NCBI GenBank assembly: GCA_025201345.1
Contig: JAIXMG010000013.1
Span: 62,001-126,000, forward strand
DNA from: Thamnidium elegans
Lineage: Eukaryota; Mucoromycota; Mucoromycetes; Mucorales; Mucoraceae
Reading direction: 5' to 3'
DNA length: 64,000 bases
Shown here: piece by piece, positions 52,543 through 62,388 of the stretch
Layout: each line of letters starts with the position of its first letter
How positions within the stretch are numbered: position 1 is the stretch's first letter
Position numbers and translations under genes: made by a program
The notes under the pieces: model-generated
Databases searched by the model: none
What the model was told of the DNA's origin: nothing
What the model saw: only the letters and a program-made list of their open reading frames with translations

Positions 52543-53439
52543 CTATTGGTTTTTTTTTCTACTGCCTGGGAACCCATACATGGATATAAAGATCAAAAAG
52601 AAAATAATCTACAAAAAAAAAAAATTAGAAATTTACTGTAATCAGTCCTAGTAGTATCGCATACAAACAAAACTAGTCCAATCAAACCAATAATTTTTAC
52701 ATTTTTCCACCACATTTTTCTCTACGTAATATATGTATTTTAGTTTCCATAGTTATCTTTTTAGTTTCTATAGTTAGCTCATTTTTACTTTAAGTATTGT
52801 ACTTCTCTTTTTAAACGCAAAGGCTTGTTGGCTGAGTCCATCTGTTCTATCAACCAATATATCAATCCTTTCTCCTCGTTCTAAAACCCGTTCGACATTA
52901 TAGGTCATGATATCCTTGACTTGATCGATTTCTCCCTTGAGTTGTTTAAATCGATCTAGACTAGGCTCCGTTGAAAAGTACGCCATACGTGTTTCAATCA
53001 CGCTAGAAAAACTGTTCATACCAAAGGCTGGGGAGCTCATGATCTGTGCATGCGTGTATGTGTCCAGAAATTTAGTTTGGATATCACGTAAGAATAAAAA
53101 GGGAATTCTTCGTCCGAACGATTCGTTTGCCATACACATGTAGGTAATACCGTCTTCTGTAATATAATGGAACAAGTATCTATCATTTTTTTTTAAAAAA
53201 AAAATCGGGTACTACAGTAAATATCTCTTTACCTGTCATAAGCATATGTCAATTTAGAGCTGTTGGGTGGTATTTTTTCAAGAATAGCTTGTACAACTAA
53301 TAAAAAAAACATTACTTTCTTGCAGCTCAGCTTTTTATTTTTGTTACTTCGTACCTACTAAATCATCAATATCTTTATTGTTTTTATACTCTGATACAAT
53401 TGTAGTACCATGGGCAATAAGTCCATGGATAATTGACAT
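52543..53439 (-). CDS. VAMP7-like longin R-SNARE
   Basis: Membrane-anchored R-SNARE for endolysosomal or vacuolar fusion. Five exons: 53439-53355, 53296-53233, 53179-52789, 52721-52665, 52608-52543; 220 residues, equal to human VAMP7. The longin domain opens MSIIHGLIAHGTTIVSEY. The SNARE motif runs from FKQLKGEIDQVKDIMTYNVE to about GLSQQAFAFKKRST, with the zero-layer Arg in ERVLERGERIDILV. Without the last two short exons the protein would lack an anchor; with them it gains RKMWWKNVKIIGLIGLVLF joined to IIFFLIFISMYGF, a single membrane span. Splice phases agree at every junction. Confidence 0.88.
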
Positions 53440-53829
53440 TATTTCAAATATAAAAGAAAGTCTATCCCTCTTTTTTTTTTTTTTTTCTTTTTCTCTTTGC
53501 ATCGTCATTTTTTCTTATTGGCTCTATGATTGAAACATTCGTTTCGTCTCTTTTTTTTTCTTTTTTTTTTAAGATGTACGTGTGGCCAAATAATATTTTA
53601 TTATAGCTTTTTATTTTTTGAAGAATTTCTTAACACTCGTTTTTAAATTAAGCGTGAGGAAGGAATTACTTTCTTACTAACCGCGAAAGTCTATAAAAGT
53701 TGATTGTACATCTACGATACCGTTCTACAAAGTAGTTCAGTGTAATACCTTCTTCAAACTTTCTCAGCATGAAAGATGTCTCTTTTTTCGTACGCTACTA
53801 TCAAATAATTAAAATCACACATCCCCTCC

Positions 53830-53860
<31 letters not shown>

Positions 53861-54306
53861 GTTTTAAACAACTGAATCTATCTCTTTTTTATGCTGCTGT
53901 CGTAATCATAGAATAGTAATAGTCACAAAGTGATATAAAAAGAACAATATTCTAAGTAATAAACTTGATCTAACTTTTAACCTTTTAATTATACTTTCGG
54001 TTTTATCTTATCTTAGAACTCATAGTAACAAAAGGGTTTATCTGTCACTATTCTTTTAGTCAAAATTGGTTCTCAATTTTGTACTACTTTAATTGTAATA
54101 TAAATAATAGTCAGTTGTCATTTAATATTCAAGTGTCGAATAAATTCTACTAGAATTGTGTGAGACACTCAAATACAAAATAAGAAATATGCTTTAATCT
54201 TCTTTTATTATAAATCAGCGAAAAAATAGTTAAGGTATATAAATCAATTTTTCTTGACTGCTAGTATTAGACCAATCTTCTTTTTCGCTCGGTCAGCACC
54301 GCAATT
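53440..54306. other. Intergenic, AT-rich, upstream of DIRS relic
   Basis: About 870 bp with T and A homopolymers (for example A run 53829-53858). It should hold the SNARE promoter and possibly the left terminal repeat of the DIRS element, whose outer edge could not be fixed. Confidence 0.5.
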
Positions 54307-55137
54307 ATGGATTCAAATAGTTCTCCAGATCAAACAATTTTTAATATGCAACAACGTTTAGCTCAGTTAGAGCAAATGATTCAACAGGCTCAACCCTCCG
54401 CAGAGCCAAGTTCATCCTCTACAAATCCTACTGCTATGGATATGAATGACACATCTGAACAAGTCTCAGATCTTCATTCTTTACAAGTGCGTCCTTCTTA
54501 TACTTGGACTCCCCCGGAATTCTTAACTGAATTACTGTCACTTGATGAGCCTTTATTCACATCTTCAATTCTTACAGATGATGAACGTAAGAAAACCATT
54601 GAAAGATATCCTCCGGTTGAAAACCTTCATTATCAACCACCTGATACAATACCAGTCGCAGCAAGAAAGATGGACCGCTACCAGACAAAACAAGACATGT
54701 CGCTCAAAAAACTATAATACTTGGTCTCTGGGGTTTTCCGTCCACTTGATGTACTAGGTCTTGAAATTAGTAAGGATGACAATCAAGATAATGCTCAACG
54801 TTATCTTTATATGCTTGCAGACTGCCGTTCATTATTACTAAATGTGGCAACACAAATTAATGAATTACGTAACAATACCACAAATCAATCTTATAAACCA
54901 GGTCAACTTCTCTTTCTACAATGGGCTTTAGATAACAACATCTCACAAACGAAATTTAGTGCAATTGACCTAATTAATTTTTTATCTGATATGTTCACTT
55001 CGAAGGGGTATGCAGTTACAACTATACAACTATTTCGTTCTGCAGTCACTCACCTACACAACTGTGGTAAAATCACACAAAAAATAGAATATATAATAAT
55101 CGATGAACCATCGATTATAAAACATAACAAACGTTAG
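54307..55137 (+). pseudogene. DIRS ORF1 (gag-like) fused to YR N-terminus, one internal stop
   Basis: Residues 1-60 include a Gln-rich coil (MQQRLAQLEQMIQQAQ). The segment RYPPVENLHYQPPD and, after the stop, VFRPLDVLGLEISKD are typical of fungal DIRS gag-like proteins. From about 54895 the reading changes to YR-like sequence (FLQWALDNNISQTKFSAI, IQLFRSAVTHL), suggesting a deletion that joined two ORFs. The frame ends at TAG 55135-55137. Confidence 0.6.
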
Positions 55138-55691
55138 GTATCAAAATGAACCTTATATATAAAAAAAGCACAGGATCTAAGTGTAACAATCAATCACAAT
55201 AGTGTGACCACTACTGCAAAAGACTATAAATAAGAAATCATAGTTAGCAATCCCTTTTACCGGGATTGATTTTTACAATTAAAATAAGAAATAAACGTTA
55301 TTAGACATTTAATCTTATTCACCTGTTTTTATTAATTTTTCTGTGTTAAATCAAAGTATTTCTCCACAACAACAATCCGCAAAGTCTAAGAGAGAATCAA
55401 GATTTAAATGAATTTATTACAATTAATTTACAACCAACATTCATCTTTTTGAAGAATATCGAGAATGGTACAACATCGCTAGCAAAATTTCAAAGCAAAT
55501 TGGCATTCTTATTAGCAGTAACATGTTTTCTACGACCATCAGATTTACATCACATACCAATCAACTCGATGAAAATAGAAAACAACAATACAGAACTCTC
55601 ATTTGATGTCAACTGCCCAAAAGAAAAACGAGACCGCCGTATGATTGTAAAAACTTTCCAAGTAAAAGCTCACCAAGAACCTCACTTATGT
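55025..55691 (+). repeat. Left arm of 667-bp inverted duplication in DIRS relic
   Basis: This 667-bp block reappears as reverse complement at 56157-56823. The two arms give the same 80-residue YR peptide segment on opposite strands and match at every place I compared. The loop between them is 465 bp (55692-56156). Confidence 0.9.
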
Positions 55692-56166
55692 CCTGTCAAC
55701 ACTTGCTCAGTATATTTACAGAAACGTCCAGCATGCATGGCGACTACACTATTTGTTAACTCACTACGTCCCAACAACCCTATTTCAGTAAGAACTATTC
55801 AAAGATGGTTAACAAAACTTCTACACTTGTCCACCTCAGAAAATCGGGTATCAATTCGGTCTATCGCCTCATCCTTAGCACTGCAAGTAGGTATCCCCAA
55901 GGAAGACATTGTTACTATTGGCTGGCTTTTTTCATTTTATAGAAACTACTCCACAATTAAAACAATTCTTGAATATAGCTTATCTTTCAGAAGATCCAGA
56001 GTCTGTTTTGTATGAATGTAAAGCTTTATCAATGAATACAATATTATCACACGTTTGGGAATACACTTCGTTGTTTAAAGAAGATAACTTTTCAAAATTC
56101 ACGAATTGGTGTAGAACACAAAAGTTGAATTTCGTAACTACAAGTGTTAAAAGAAAACATAAGTGA
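55449..56166 (+). pseudogene. Tyrosine recombinase fragment (DIRS)
   Basis: An open frame starting near 55449 reads NIENGTTSLAKFQSKLAFLL and FLRPSDLHHIPI, which carries a catalytic-type Arg in the YR fold, and later RTIQRWLTKLLHLSTSENRV then IRSIASSLALQVGIPKEDI, the second Arg/His region. The frame degenerates after about 55920, and a second frame (ending at 56166) takes over. The catalytic Tyr region is not clear. It is most likely broken by a frameshift. Confidence 0.6.
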
Positions 56167-56823
56167 GGTTCTTGGTGAGCTTTTACTTGGAAAGTTTTTA
56201 CAATCATACGGCGGTCTCGTTTTTCTTTTGGGCAGTTGACATCAAATGAGAGTTCTGTATTGTTGTTTTCTATTTTCATCGAGTTGATTGGTATGTGATG
56301 TAAGTCTGATGGTCGTAGAAAACATGTTACTGCTAATAAGAATGCCAATTTGCTTTGAAATTTTGCTAGCGATGTTGTACCATTCTCGATATTCTTCAAA
56401 AAGATGAATGTTGGTTGTAAATTAATTGTAATAAATTCATTTAAATCTTGATTCTCTCTTAGACTTTGCGGATTGTTGTTGTGGAGAAATACTTTGATTT
56501 AACACAGAAAAATTAATAAAAACAGGTGAATAAGATTAAATGTCTAATAACGTTTATTTCTTATTTTAATTGTAAAAATCAATCCCGGTAAAAGGGATTG
56601 CTAACTATGATTTCTTATTTATAGTCTTTTGCAGTAGTGGTCACACTATTGTGATTGATTGTTACACTTAGATCCTGTGCTTTTTTTATATATAAGGTTC
56701 ATTTTGATACCTAACGTTTGTTATGTTTTATAATCGATGGTTCATCGATTATTATATATTCTATTTTTTGTGTGATTTTACCACAGTTGTGTAGGTGAGT
56801 GACTGCAGAACGAAATAGTTGTA
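56157..56823 (-). repeat. Right arm of 667-bp inverted duplication
   Basis: Reverse complement of 55025-55691, including the 200-bp non-coding insert, so the insert predates the inversion. Transcription through both arms would make a long hairpin RNA. Confidence 0.9.
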
Positions 56824-57068
56824 CAGCGCCTTAATTAAGGGTAAAATGAAAAGAGTGTTCTTCGCGGTAGGTGAGACAATGACGTCTCGAATCCATGCTG
56901 CTTGTGAGGATACTCACCTAAGCGAATTGTATGCTTTTGCTGATCATTCAAAAGGTCAAATTAGTAAATATTACAAAAAAATAGAGTTTTAATAAATAAA
57001 GTCTAAAGTCATCATCCAAAAACTAATCATTTTAAACAATATGAAGTATTGCTTCTAAGCATTAAACA
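56824..57068. other. Junction between DIRS relic and Ty3/gypsy relic
   Basis: About 245 bp with no clear element end. It includes the palindrome CCTTAATTAAGG near 56830. Either element may end here. Confidence 0.4.
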
Positions 57069-59271
57069 TTAGGTTTTTTTTTACTGGCTTTTGCACATAA
57101 TTCATAACGACATTTGTTGTTTATTTAGACATTTTATTCGCACACAACGACACCCAGCCCAAATTTAGCGACAAATTATATCGGAAAAAGTGTATCAAAA
57201 AATGGTATCTCTCCTTCGCAACAAAAAAACAGAAGCTATTAGTTTATGGCCTATTCCCACTAATGTTCAACAAGTACGTCAATTCCTTGGGCTTACCCAA
57301 TATTATCGCAGATTCATTCCAAAGTTTGCGCATATTGCGTCTCCCCTTACAGATTTAACGGCGGGTACTGGTTATAAAACACGTGCTATAGAATGGACAC
57401 CACAATGTCAAAATGCTTTCGATTTATTAAAACAAAAATTGTCCTCTGCTCCAATATTACTTACTCCAGATATGAACAAACCATTCCGAATTGAATGTGA
57501 TAGCTCTGATTTTGCGGCAGGTGCGGTGTTACTTCAACAAGATCAAGATAATAATTGGAAACCATTGGCTTTTGAAAGTAAAAGATATAGTAAAGAAGAA
57601 AGAGTATACCCCGCTCAGGAACGTGAAATGTTAGCCATTCTGATTGCATTAAGAAAATGGAGATGTTTCATTGATGGTAAAGATTATGTTGTATATACTG
57701 ACCATCTCCCACTTAAATATTACAGAGATCAAAAACATCCAGTACCTCGTTTAGTACGATGGATGTCAGAAATAGAATTATATAACCCTAATATTCAATA
57801 TAAACCTGGTAAAGAGAATATTATACCCGATTTATTATCTCGTCGCGATGGACCCGATTGCAATCCTGCATCCACATCAGTACAACCAAAATATTTATAT
57901 AACTCTGAAATTAATAATAACAATAATAATACTAAACATTCTTTAAGTAAACCAGTTCAGTCAATCAGGGATGACCCTATTCAAGACTGGCCCTTACAAT
58001 ATTTTCGTAATGAAAACCAATGGCCTCAACTACTACAGAAAGAACTCCAACAAAACAAAGAAAAATTTATAGTCAAAAATCAACATATATATAAACTAAT
58101 CAAAAATTCAAAAACAAATGAAAGCATGGAATTAAAGTTTATACCTTTTCATCAACGTGCTGATTTTATTAACAATTTCCACATAGCATACGGTCATCTT
58201 AGTCAACTGTCAATATACCACCAATTAAAAAATAGAATTTGGTGGCCGGGTATACAACAAGATATAATTGAATACTTGAAATCCTGTGCTCAATGTCAAC
58301 TCGCAAGTCGTTCGGAAAAGAATATTCACCATTCACCAATGAAACCTCTTGATATTCCTCCTGCTTTTTCGCGTTGGCATCTTGATTTTATAGGAGAATT
58401 ACCAACAACAAAAAATGAAAATAGATGGATACTTGTGGCTGTTGATTATTCGACTAATTGGCCTATTATACGTGCATTAAAAAATGCAACTGGTGATGAA
58501 ATCGTACGATTTATATATGAAGAAATTGTACTAAAATTTGGTAACCCCGTAGAGATCTTTACAGATAGAGGTGCCAACTTTATGTCTAAAGTATTGAAGC
58601 AATACATGAATAAAATCAGGTCAAAGCATACCTTTACGAGTGCTTTTCATCCAAGAAGTAATTCAAAGTGTGAAAGACTTAACCAAGTAATCAAGAATAT
58701 GTTAAAGAAGTATGTTAATGGTGATGTTCATAGCTGGGACGAATATATTGATACAGTTACGTTTGCTTGCCGTATTCGAAAACATACTACAACGGGATAT
58801 AGTCCATTTTTCCTCGTATATGGTACTCAGCCAAGGATTCCTGGAGACTTTCATAGACCTTATATGAATGATATAACCGAATTTGATGCCAACCTGATAA
58901 CTGAAGATGCTTTAACTCGTATTCGTAACCTTAGAGAAGCTAGATTCTTAGCAGAGGAAAATTTACGGAACCAAGGTATAAAGGATAAGGAAAGATGGGA
59001 TAAAATAATAAAGGGTAAAGAAACACAAGTATTTAGTAAAAACGATTTTGTACTATTACGACATGAATCTAAAAAAGGTCTGGAATACAACTGGATGGGA
59101 CCTTATCAAATTATTAACTGCAATCTGGATTTCAATGTCTACCAGATCAAAGAATTAGAAGGAAAAGTTTATAACTCATGGGTACATACAGACCGATTAA
59201 AACCAATATCAATCAATAATAACAACTTAACAACTAGTTGGTATATTCCACGTATTGCAAGAGCACAATAA
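57069..59271 (+). mobile_element. 5'-truncated Ty3/gypsy pol: RT end, RNase H, integrase
   Basis: Open from 57069 to the TAA at 59269-59271 with no internal stop. It starts after the catalytic part of reverse transcriptase (PTNVQQVRQFLGLTQYYRRF is the RT-RNase H connection). RNase H shows FRIECDSSDFAAGAVL, YPAQEREMLAILIALRKWR and VVYTDHLPL. Integrase has an HHCC zinc finger (HIAYGHLS ... CAQCQ) and the DDE core: D in WHLDFIGELP, D in EIFTDRGANF, and E within NSKCERLNQVIK. A C-terminal chromodomain-like piece is absent. Gag, protease and most of RT are missing, so the copy cannot move by itself. The long intact frame suggests recent insertion or truncation. Confidence 0.92.
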
Positions 59272-59499
59272 CAATGAAATAACTATAAAAAAAAAAAAAA
59301 AAAAAAAAAAAAATCAAAAATTCAATTCAGTCAAATTAATTCAATCAAACAGCAATTTATTATCAAAACAATACTCAAAGATTCTTTACTCTTCATTATA
59401 TTATCACTCTAACCTAATCTTTTGTATTTTTTTTTTTTTTTTTTTCCTCTGTTATCCAACACTTGACTTTAGACTAGTAAAACTTTAGGGAGGGGATAT

Positions 59500-59640
59500 T
59501 GTCACAGCTAAAATAGAATAAGCTGTGTACTACTTCAATTTAGATATAAATTACTTTAAAATATAAACTCAATAAAAGGTCATCTTTTTACCACTATATA
59601 TTTACAACTAAAAGTATTGTCTATTAAAATAACTCTGACA
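59500..59640 (+). repeat. Probable 3' LTR of the Ty3/gypsy element
   Basis: A purine tract (AGGGAGGGG, 59487-59495) directly precedes TGTCACAG at 59500, as polypurine tracts precede 3' LTRs. The matching inverted end is CTCTGACA at 59633-59640, giving TGTCA...TGACA termini and a short LTR of 141 bp. No 5' LTR copy was found in the window. The right boundary is inferred from the inverted ends only. Confidence 0.6.
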
Positions 59641-59684
59641 CGACACCAAACTCCGCTGTTTTTTTGAAAATGAAAGAAAAAGAG

Positions 59685-59756
59685 GGGGTCTTCCGGGGTT
59701 TGAACCCGGGGCCTCTCGCACCCAAAGCGAGAATGATACCACTTCACCAAAAACCC
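59685..59756 (-). tRNA. tRNA-Pro (anticodon TGG)
   Basis: A 72-nt intronless tRNA on the minus strand. The acceptor stem GGGTTTT pairs with AAGACCC (one G-T pair), discriminator C. The anticodon stem CTCGC/GCGAG encloses TTTGGGT, so the anticodon is TGG (reads CCA and wobble codons). The T-arm is CCGGG-TTCAAAC-CCCGG. A run of five T follows the 3' end on the minus strand as a likely Pol III terminator. Confidence 0.96.
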
Positions 59757-59757
59757 G

Positions 59758-60132
59758 TAGATATCTATTTCAAAATGAAAAATAATAAATGCCTTTAATT
59801 AAAATTTGGGCCACGTGAAAAGCACGTGTATGTCACGTAGTATAATTATGATTGGATAATATTTGTTGCCATGGAAATGTCAAAAAAAAGCTTAATTTTT
59901 TTTTATAGCCTCTTATTTTTAAAAGATTATAGAATACTTTTATTAGTGTATATATGTTAAGACCATTGCTATTAGTTCTTAAAATGCAGTTGTAGAAATA
60001 CTGGCGCTAAAAGAGGTGCCCAAAAGACGCAGCAAACGGACTTTAAACAATGTATGGATTATGACTGTTATTAAATAGATTTTCGTCATTTTTTGTTTTT
60101 TTTTTCATAGGATTCTTTTTTGCATATAAACC
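59758..60132. promoter_or_regulatory. Intergenic between tRNA-Pro and spp2, with CACGTG/CCAAT module
   Basis: Two CACGTG sites (59812-59817, 59823-59828), GTCACGT (59832-59838) and ATTGG (59851-59855, CCAAT on the minus strand). Read from the tRNA these sit about 55-99 bp upstream and resemble the module before tRNA-Lys. They may instead or also serve the spp2 promoter about 280 bp away. Confidence 0.45.
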
Positions 60133-61503
60133 ATGTCTAGATTGCCACTTCAATCCAAAGCTATTCGGCCCAAGTTTGAAAACAAACGTGCTATATTTGG
60201 CGACGATGATGAAGATGAAGAAAACAAGGCAAACGATGAACTTGTTTTAGGTTTTGAAGATAATAAAGTGAAAGAGTAAGAAAGAGTTGATTTGCAAAAA
60301 AAAAAAAAAAGATATATTGTTTTAATGTTTTTTGTTTTTAGAGCTGAACCGAAAAAGGAAGTAGCGCCTTTAAGTATTGCACCTCAACCCAACCTTGACT
60401 GGAGAGCGTTGGCTAAAGGCAAAAAAGAGTTATACGTACCTGCGCGGGCGCAGCAACCTACAACCGAGACCCGACCTGAAGTACTTACACAGTCTTCAAC
60501 TTCATTTGGGTTACAGATTCAGAAAAAGACAGTTGTCGAAGATACAGTTATGACAGAATCTAGTACAATTGTAGAACAAGAGAATGTAGCTGAAGAACAA
60601 GTACAAAAAACTTTAGAAGAAAGAGCTGTCGAAGCCCTTATCAAAGGTATAAAAAGAGAAAAAAGAATGGTTTTTTTTTTTGGGTTGTAAAACTAATTGG
60701 TTTGATAGAATCATTGGGAGAAGGAGAGGACGAGGATAACGGCCCTAAAAAGGTAATTCCTTCAGATGGCGCATTATCGTTCAAAGACGATGTCGAGAAC
60801 CGACCCGACGAGACCAGCATGGATGCCTATGAAAAGATCCCTGTAGACGAGTTTGGAGCCGCATTATTAAGAGGTTTAGGGTGGAACGAAGGTGAAGGAA
60901 TTGGTAGAAATAGAAAAAATGCGCCGTAAGTACCACATGTTTTTTTTGTCTTTTTAGTAAAAAACGTTTAAATTGACTTTTTCAAGTGTTGCTCCATTTG
61001 CGATCGTGAAACAAAGAGATGCATTATTAGGGTTAGGAGCTAAGCCTGAACAAGTAGACAAAGACCATAAATCAAAAAATAGACGTGCAGCATACGAGTA
61101 TAAGGATACAAGCTTGTTTAAGAAGATCTCGAAAAGAAAATACGAGGAAGAAAGCAGTAGACGAGATGAAGGTAGTAGACACAGTAGTAGCAGTAGGCAC
61201 AGTAGTAGCAGCAGTAGACACAGTAGTAGCAGCAGTAGACACAGTAGAGATGACGACAGAAGCAGTAGTAGACATAGTAGAGACGACGATAGAAGCAGTA
61301 AACGTAGCAGAGACGATGATAGAAGTAGCAGTAGACATAGTAGACATAGCGATTCATCATCGTCACGTAAAAAATATGATGACGATGACCATAATAGGAA
61401 AAGAAGAGGAAGGAGCCGTAGTACTGAACGTCATAATCGTTCAAAAGGTCATTCAGGCTACAACAGTAGATCACGTTCCCCCGTGTCAAGATCCAAACAT
61501 TAA
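60133..61503 (+). CDS. spp2: Pre-mRNA splicing factor Spp2 (G-patch)
   Basis: G-patch cofactor that recruits and activates the DEAH helicase Prp2 in spliceosome activation. Four exons: 60133-60275, 60342-60646, 60709-60925, 60987-61503; 393 residues. After a short acidic N-terminus the G-patch lies around residues 196-240: IPVDEFGAALLRGLGWNEGEGIGRNRKNAP, then VAPFAIVKQRDALLGLGA, which matches Spp2/GPKOW. The C-terminal 120 residues are an RS/RH-rich tail (SRHSSSSSRHSRDDDRSSS), much longer than in yeast, likely a phospho-regulated splicing domain. Repeats of AGCAGTAG-type codons make the tail repetitive in DNA. Confidence 0.93.
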
Positions 61504-61840
61504 AGTTTTTCTCTCTAAAAAAAAAAAAATAAAGTATAAAAAAAAAACCTTAAACAATATGATAGAAAACTTTAATTGGGTGAATGACCCCATCATATAA
61601 AAAAGAAATTACGGAACATTGCAAATACATAGAACCTAACGCAAAATTCTGTGTTTCAAACTTTTGCGTATGAAGAAAGGAATATTGCGCCATCGATTTG
61701 TCTGATTACTAAACCTTTTTTTTTTTTTTTTTTTTTTTTTGACGCCTTTGCAGAATATATAAAAAGGGTGTATCACAACAGCAACTTTTATTTTTTTTCC
61801 TCTTTTTTAATTTTATTTTATTTTCAAGCTAATAACCTAA
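61504..61840. other. Intergenic between spp2 and sulfate permease
   Basis: About 340 bp with an A/T homopolymer (61714-61740) and the pyrimidine-rich stretch typical of promoters here. No further feature is seen. Confidence 0.5.
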
Positions 61841-62354
61841 ATGCCTAATTCTTCTGCTTTTAAAGAAGAAATAATCATTGATTATGAAAATGTTTCACAT
61901 AAACATCAAACTCAAGAATTTCTAAAAAATTTACCAGAGTATACAAAGGATTATATCATTAGCTTATTTCCTATTGCTTCTTGGCTCCATCGTTATAATT
62001 TAATGGTAGATTACCCCCTTCTTTTTTTTTTTTAAAAAAAACTATTTGATATTAATTATACATACATTTATTAGTGGTTACTTCGTGATCTTATTGCAGG
62101 TGCCACTGTAGGTATTGTTATTGTCCCTCAAAGTATGGGATACGCTAAAATCGCAGAGTTACCTCCACAATACGGTTTATAGTAAGTCCTTTTATTTTAT
62201 TTTTAAAAAACATCATGGGACTAAAAAAATAATCATTGTAGCACTGCTTTTGTTGGTTTATGTGTCTATTGTTTATTTGCTACATCTAAAGATATTAGTA
62301 TTGGTCCTACAGGTAAACATTTACTTTTAATACTATACACAAACAAACTGACCA

Positions 62355-62388
<34 letters not shown>

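Larger units (their letters stand above)
54307..56823 (+). mobile_element. Rearranged DIRS-type tyrosine-recombinase retroelement relic
   Basis: The region carries a DIRS-like gag/ORF1 start, then tyrosine-recombinase (YR) coding DNA, with no reverse transcriptase between them. ORF1 is 54307-54717, closed by a TAA; the same frame resumes at 54721-55137, so one codon change (CAA to TAA would suffice) separates them. YR-like sequence continues from about 55350 in another frame (LAFLLAVTCFLRPSDLHHI, SIRSIASSLALQVGIPKEDI). About 200 bp (55138-55349) of non-coding DNA interrupts the YR. A 667-bp segment is then repeated in reverse at 56157-56823. Internal deletion plus inversion best explains the layout; the element cannot be autonomous. 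Confidence 0.75.

Noticed and set aside
57069..59271. Complete, active Ty3 element
   Set aside because: Gag, protease, most of RT and the 5' LTR are absent in the upstream sequence.
61072..61489. Minus-strand Thr/Ser- and Tyr/Cys-rich frames
   Set aside because: Shadows of the RS-rich repeat coding region of spp2.
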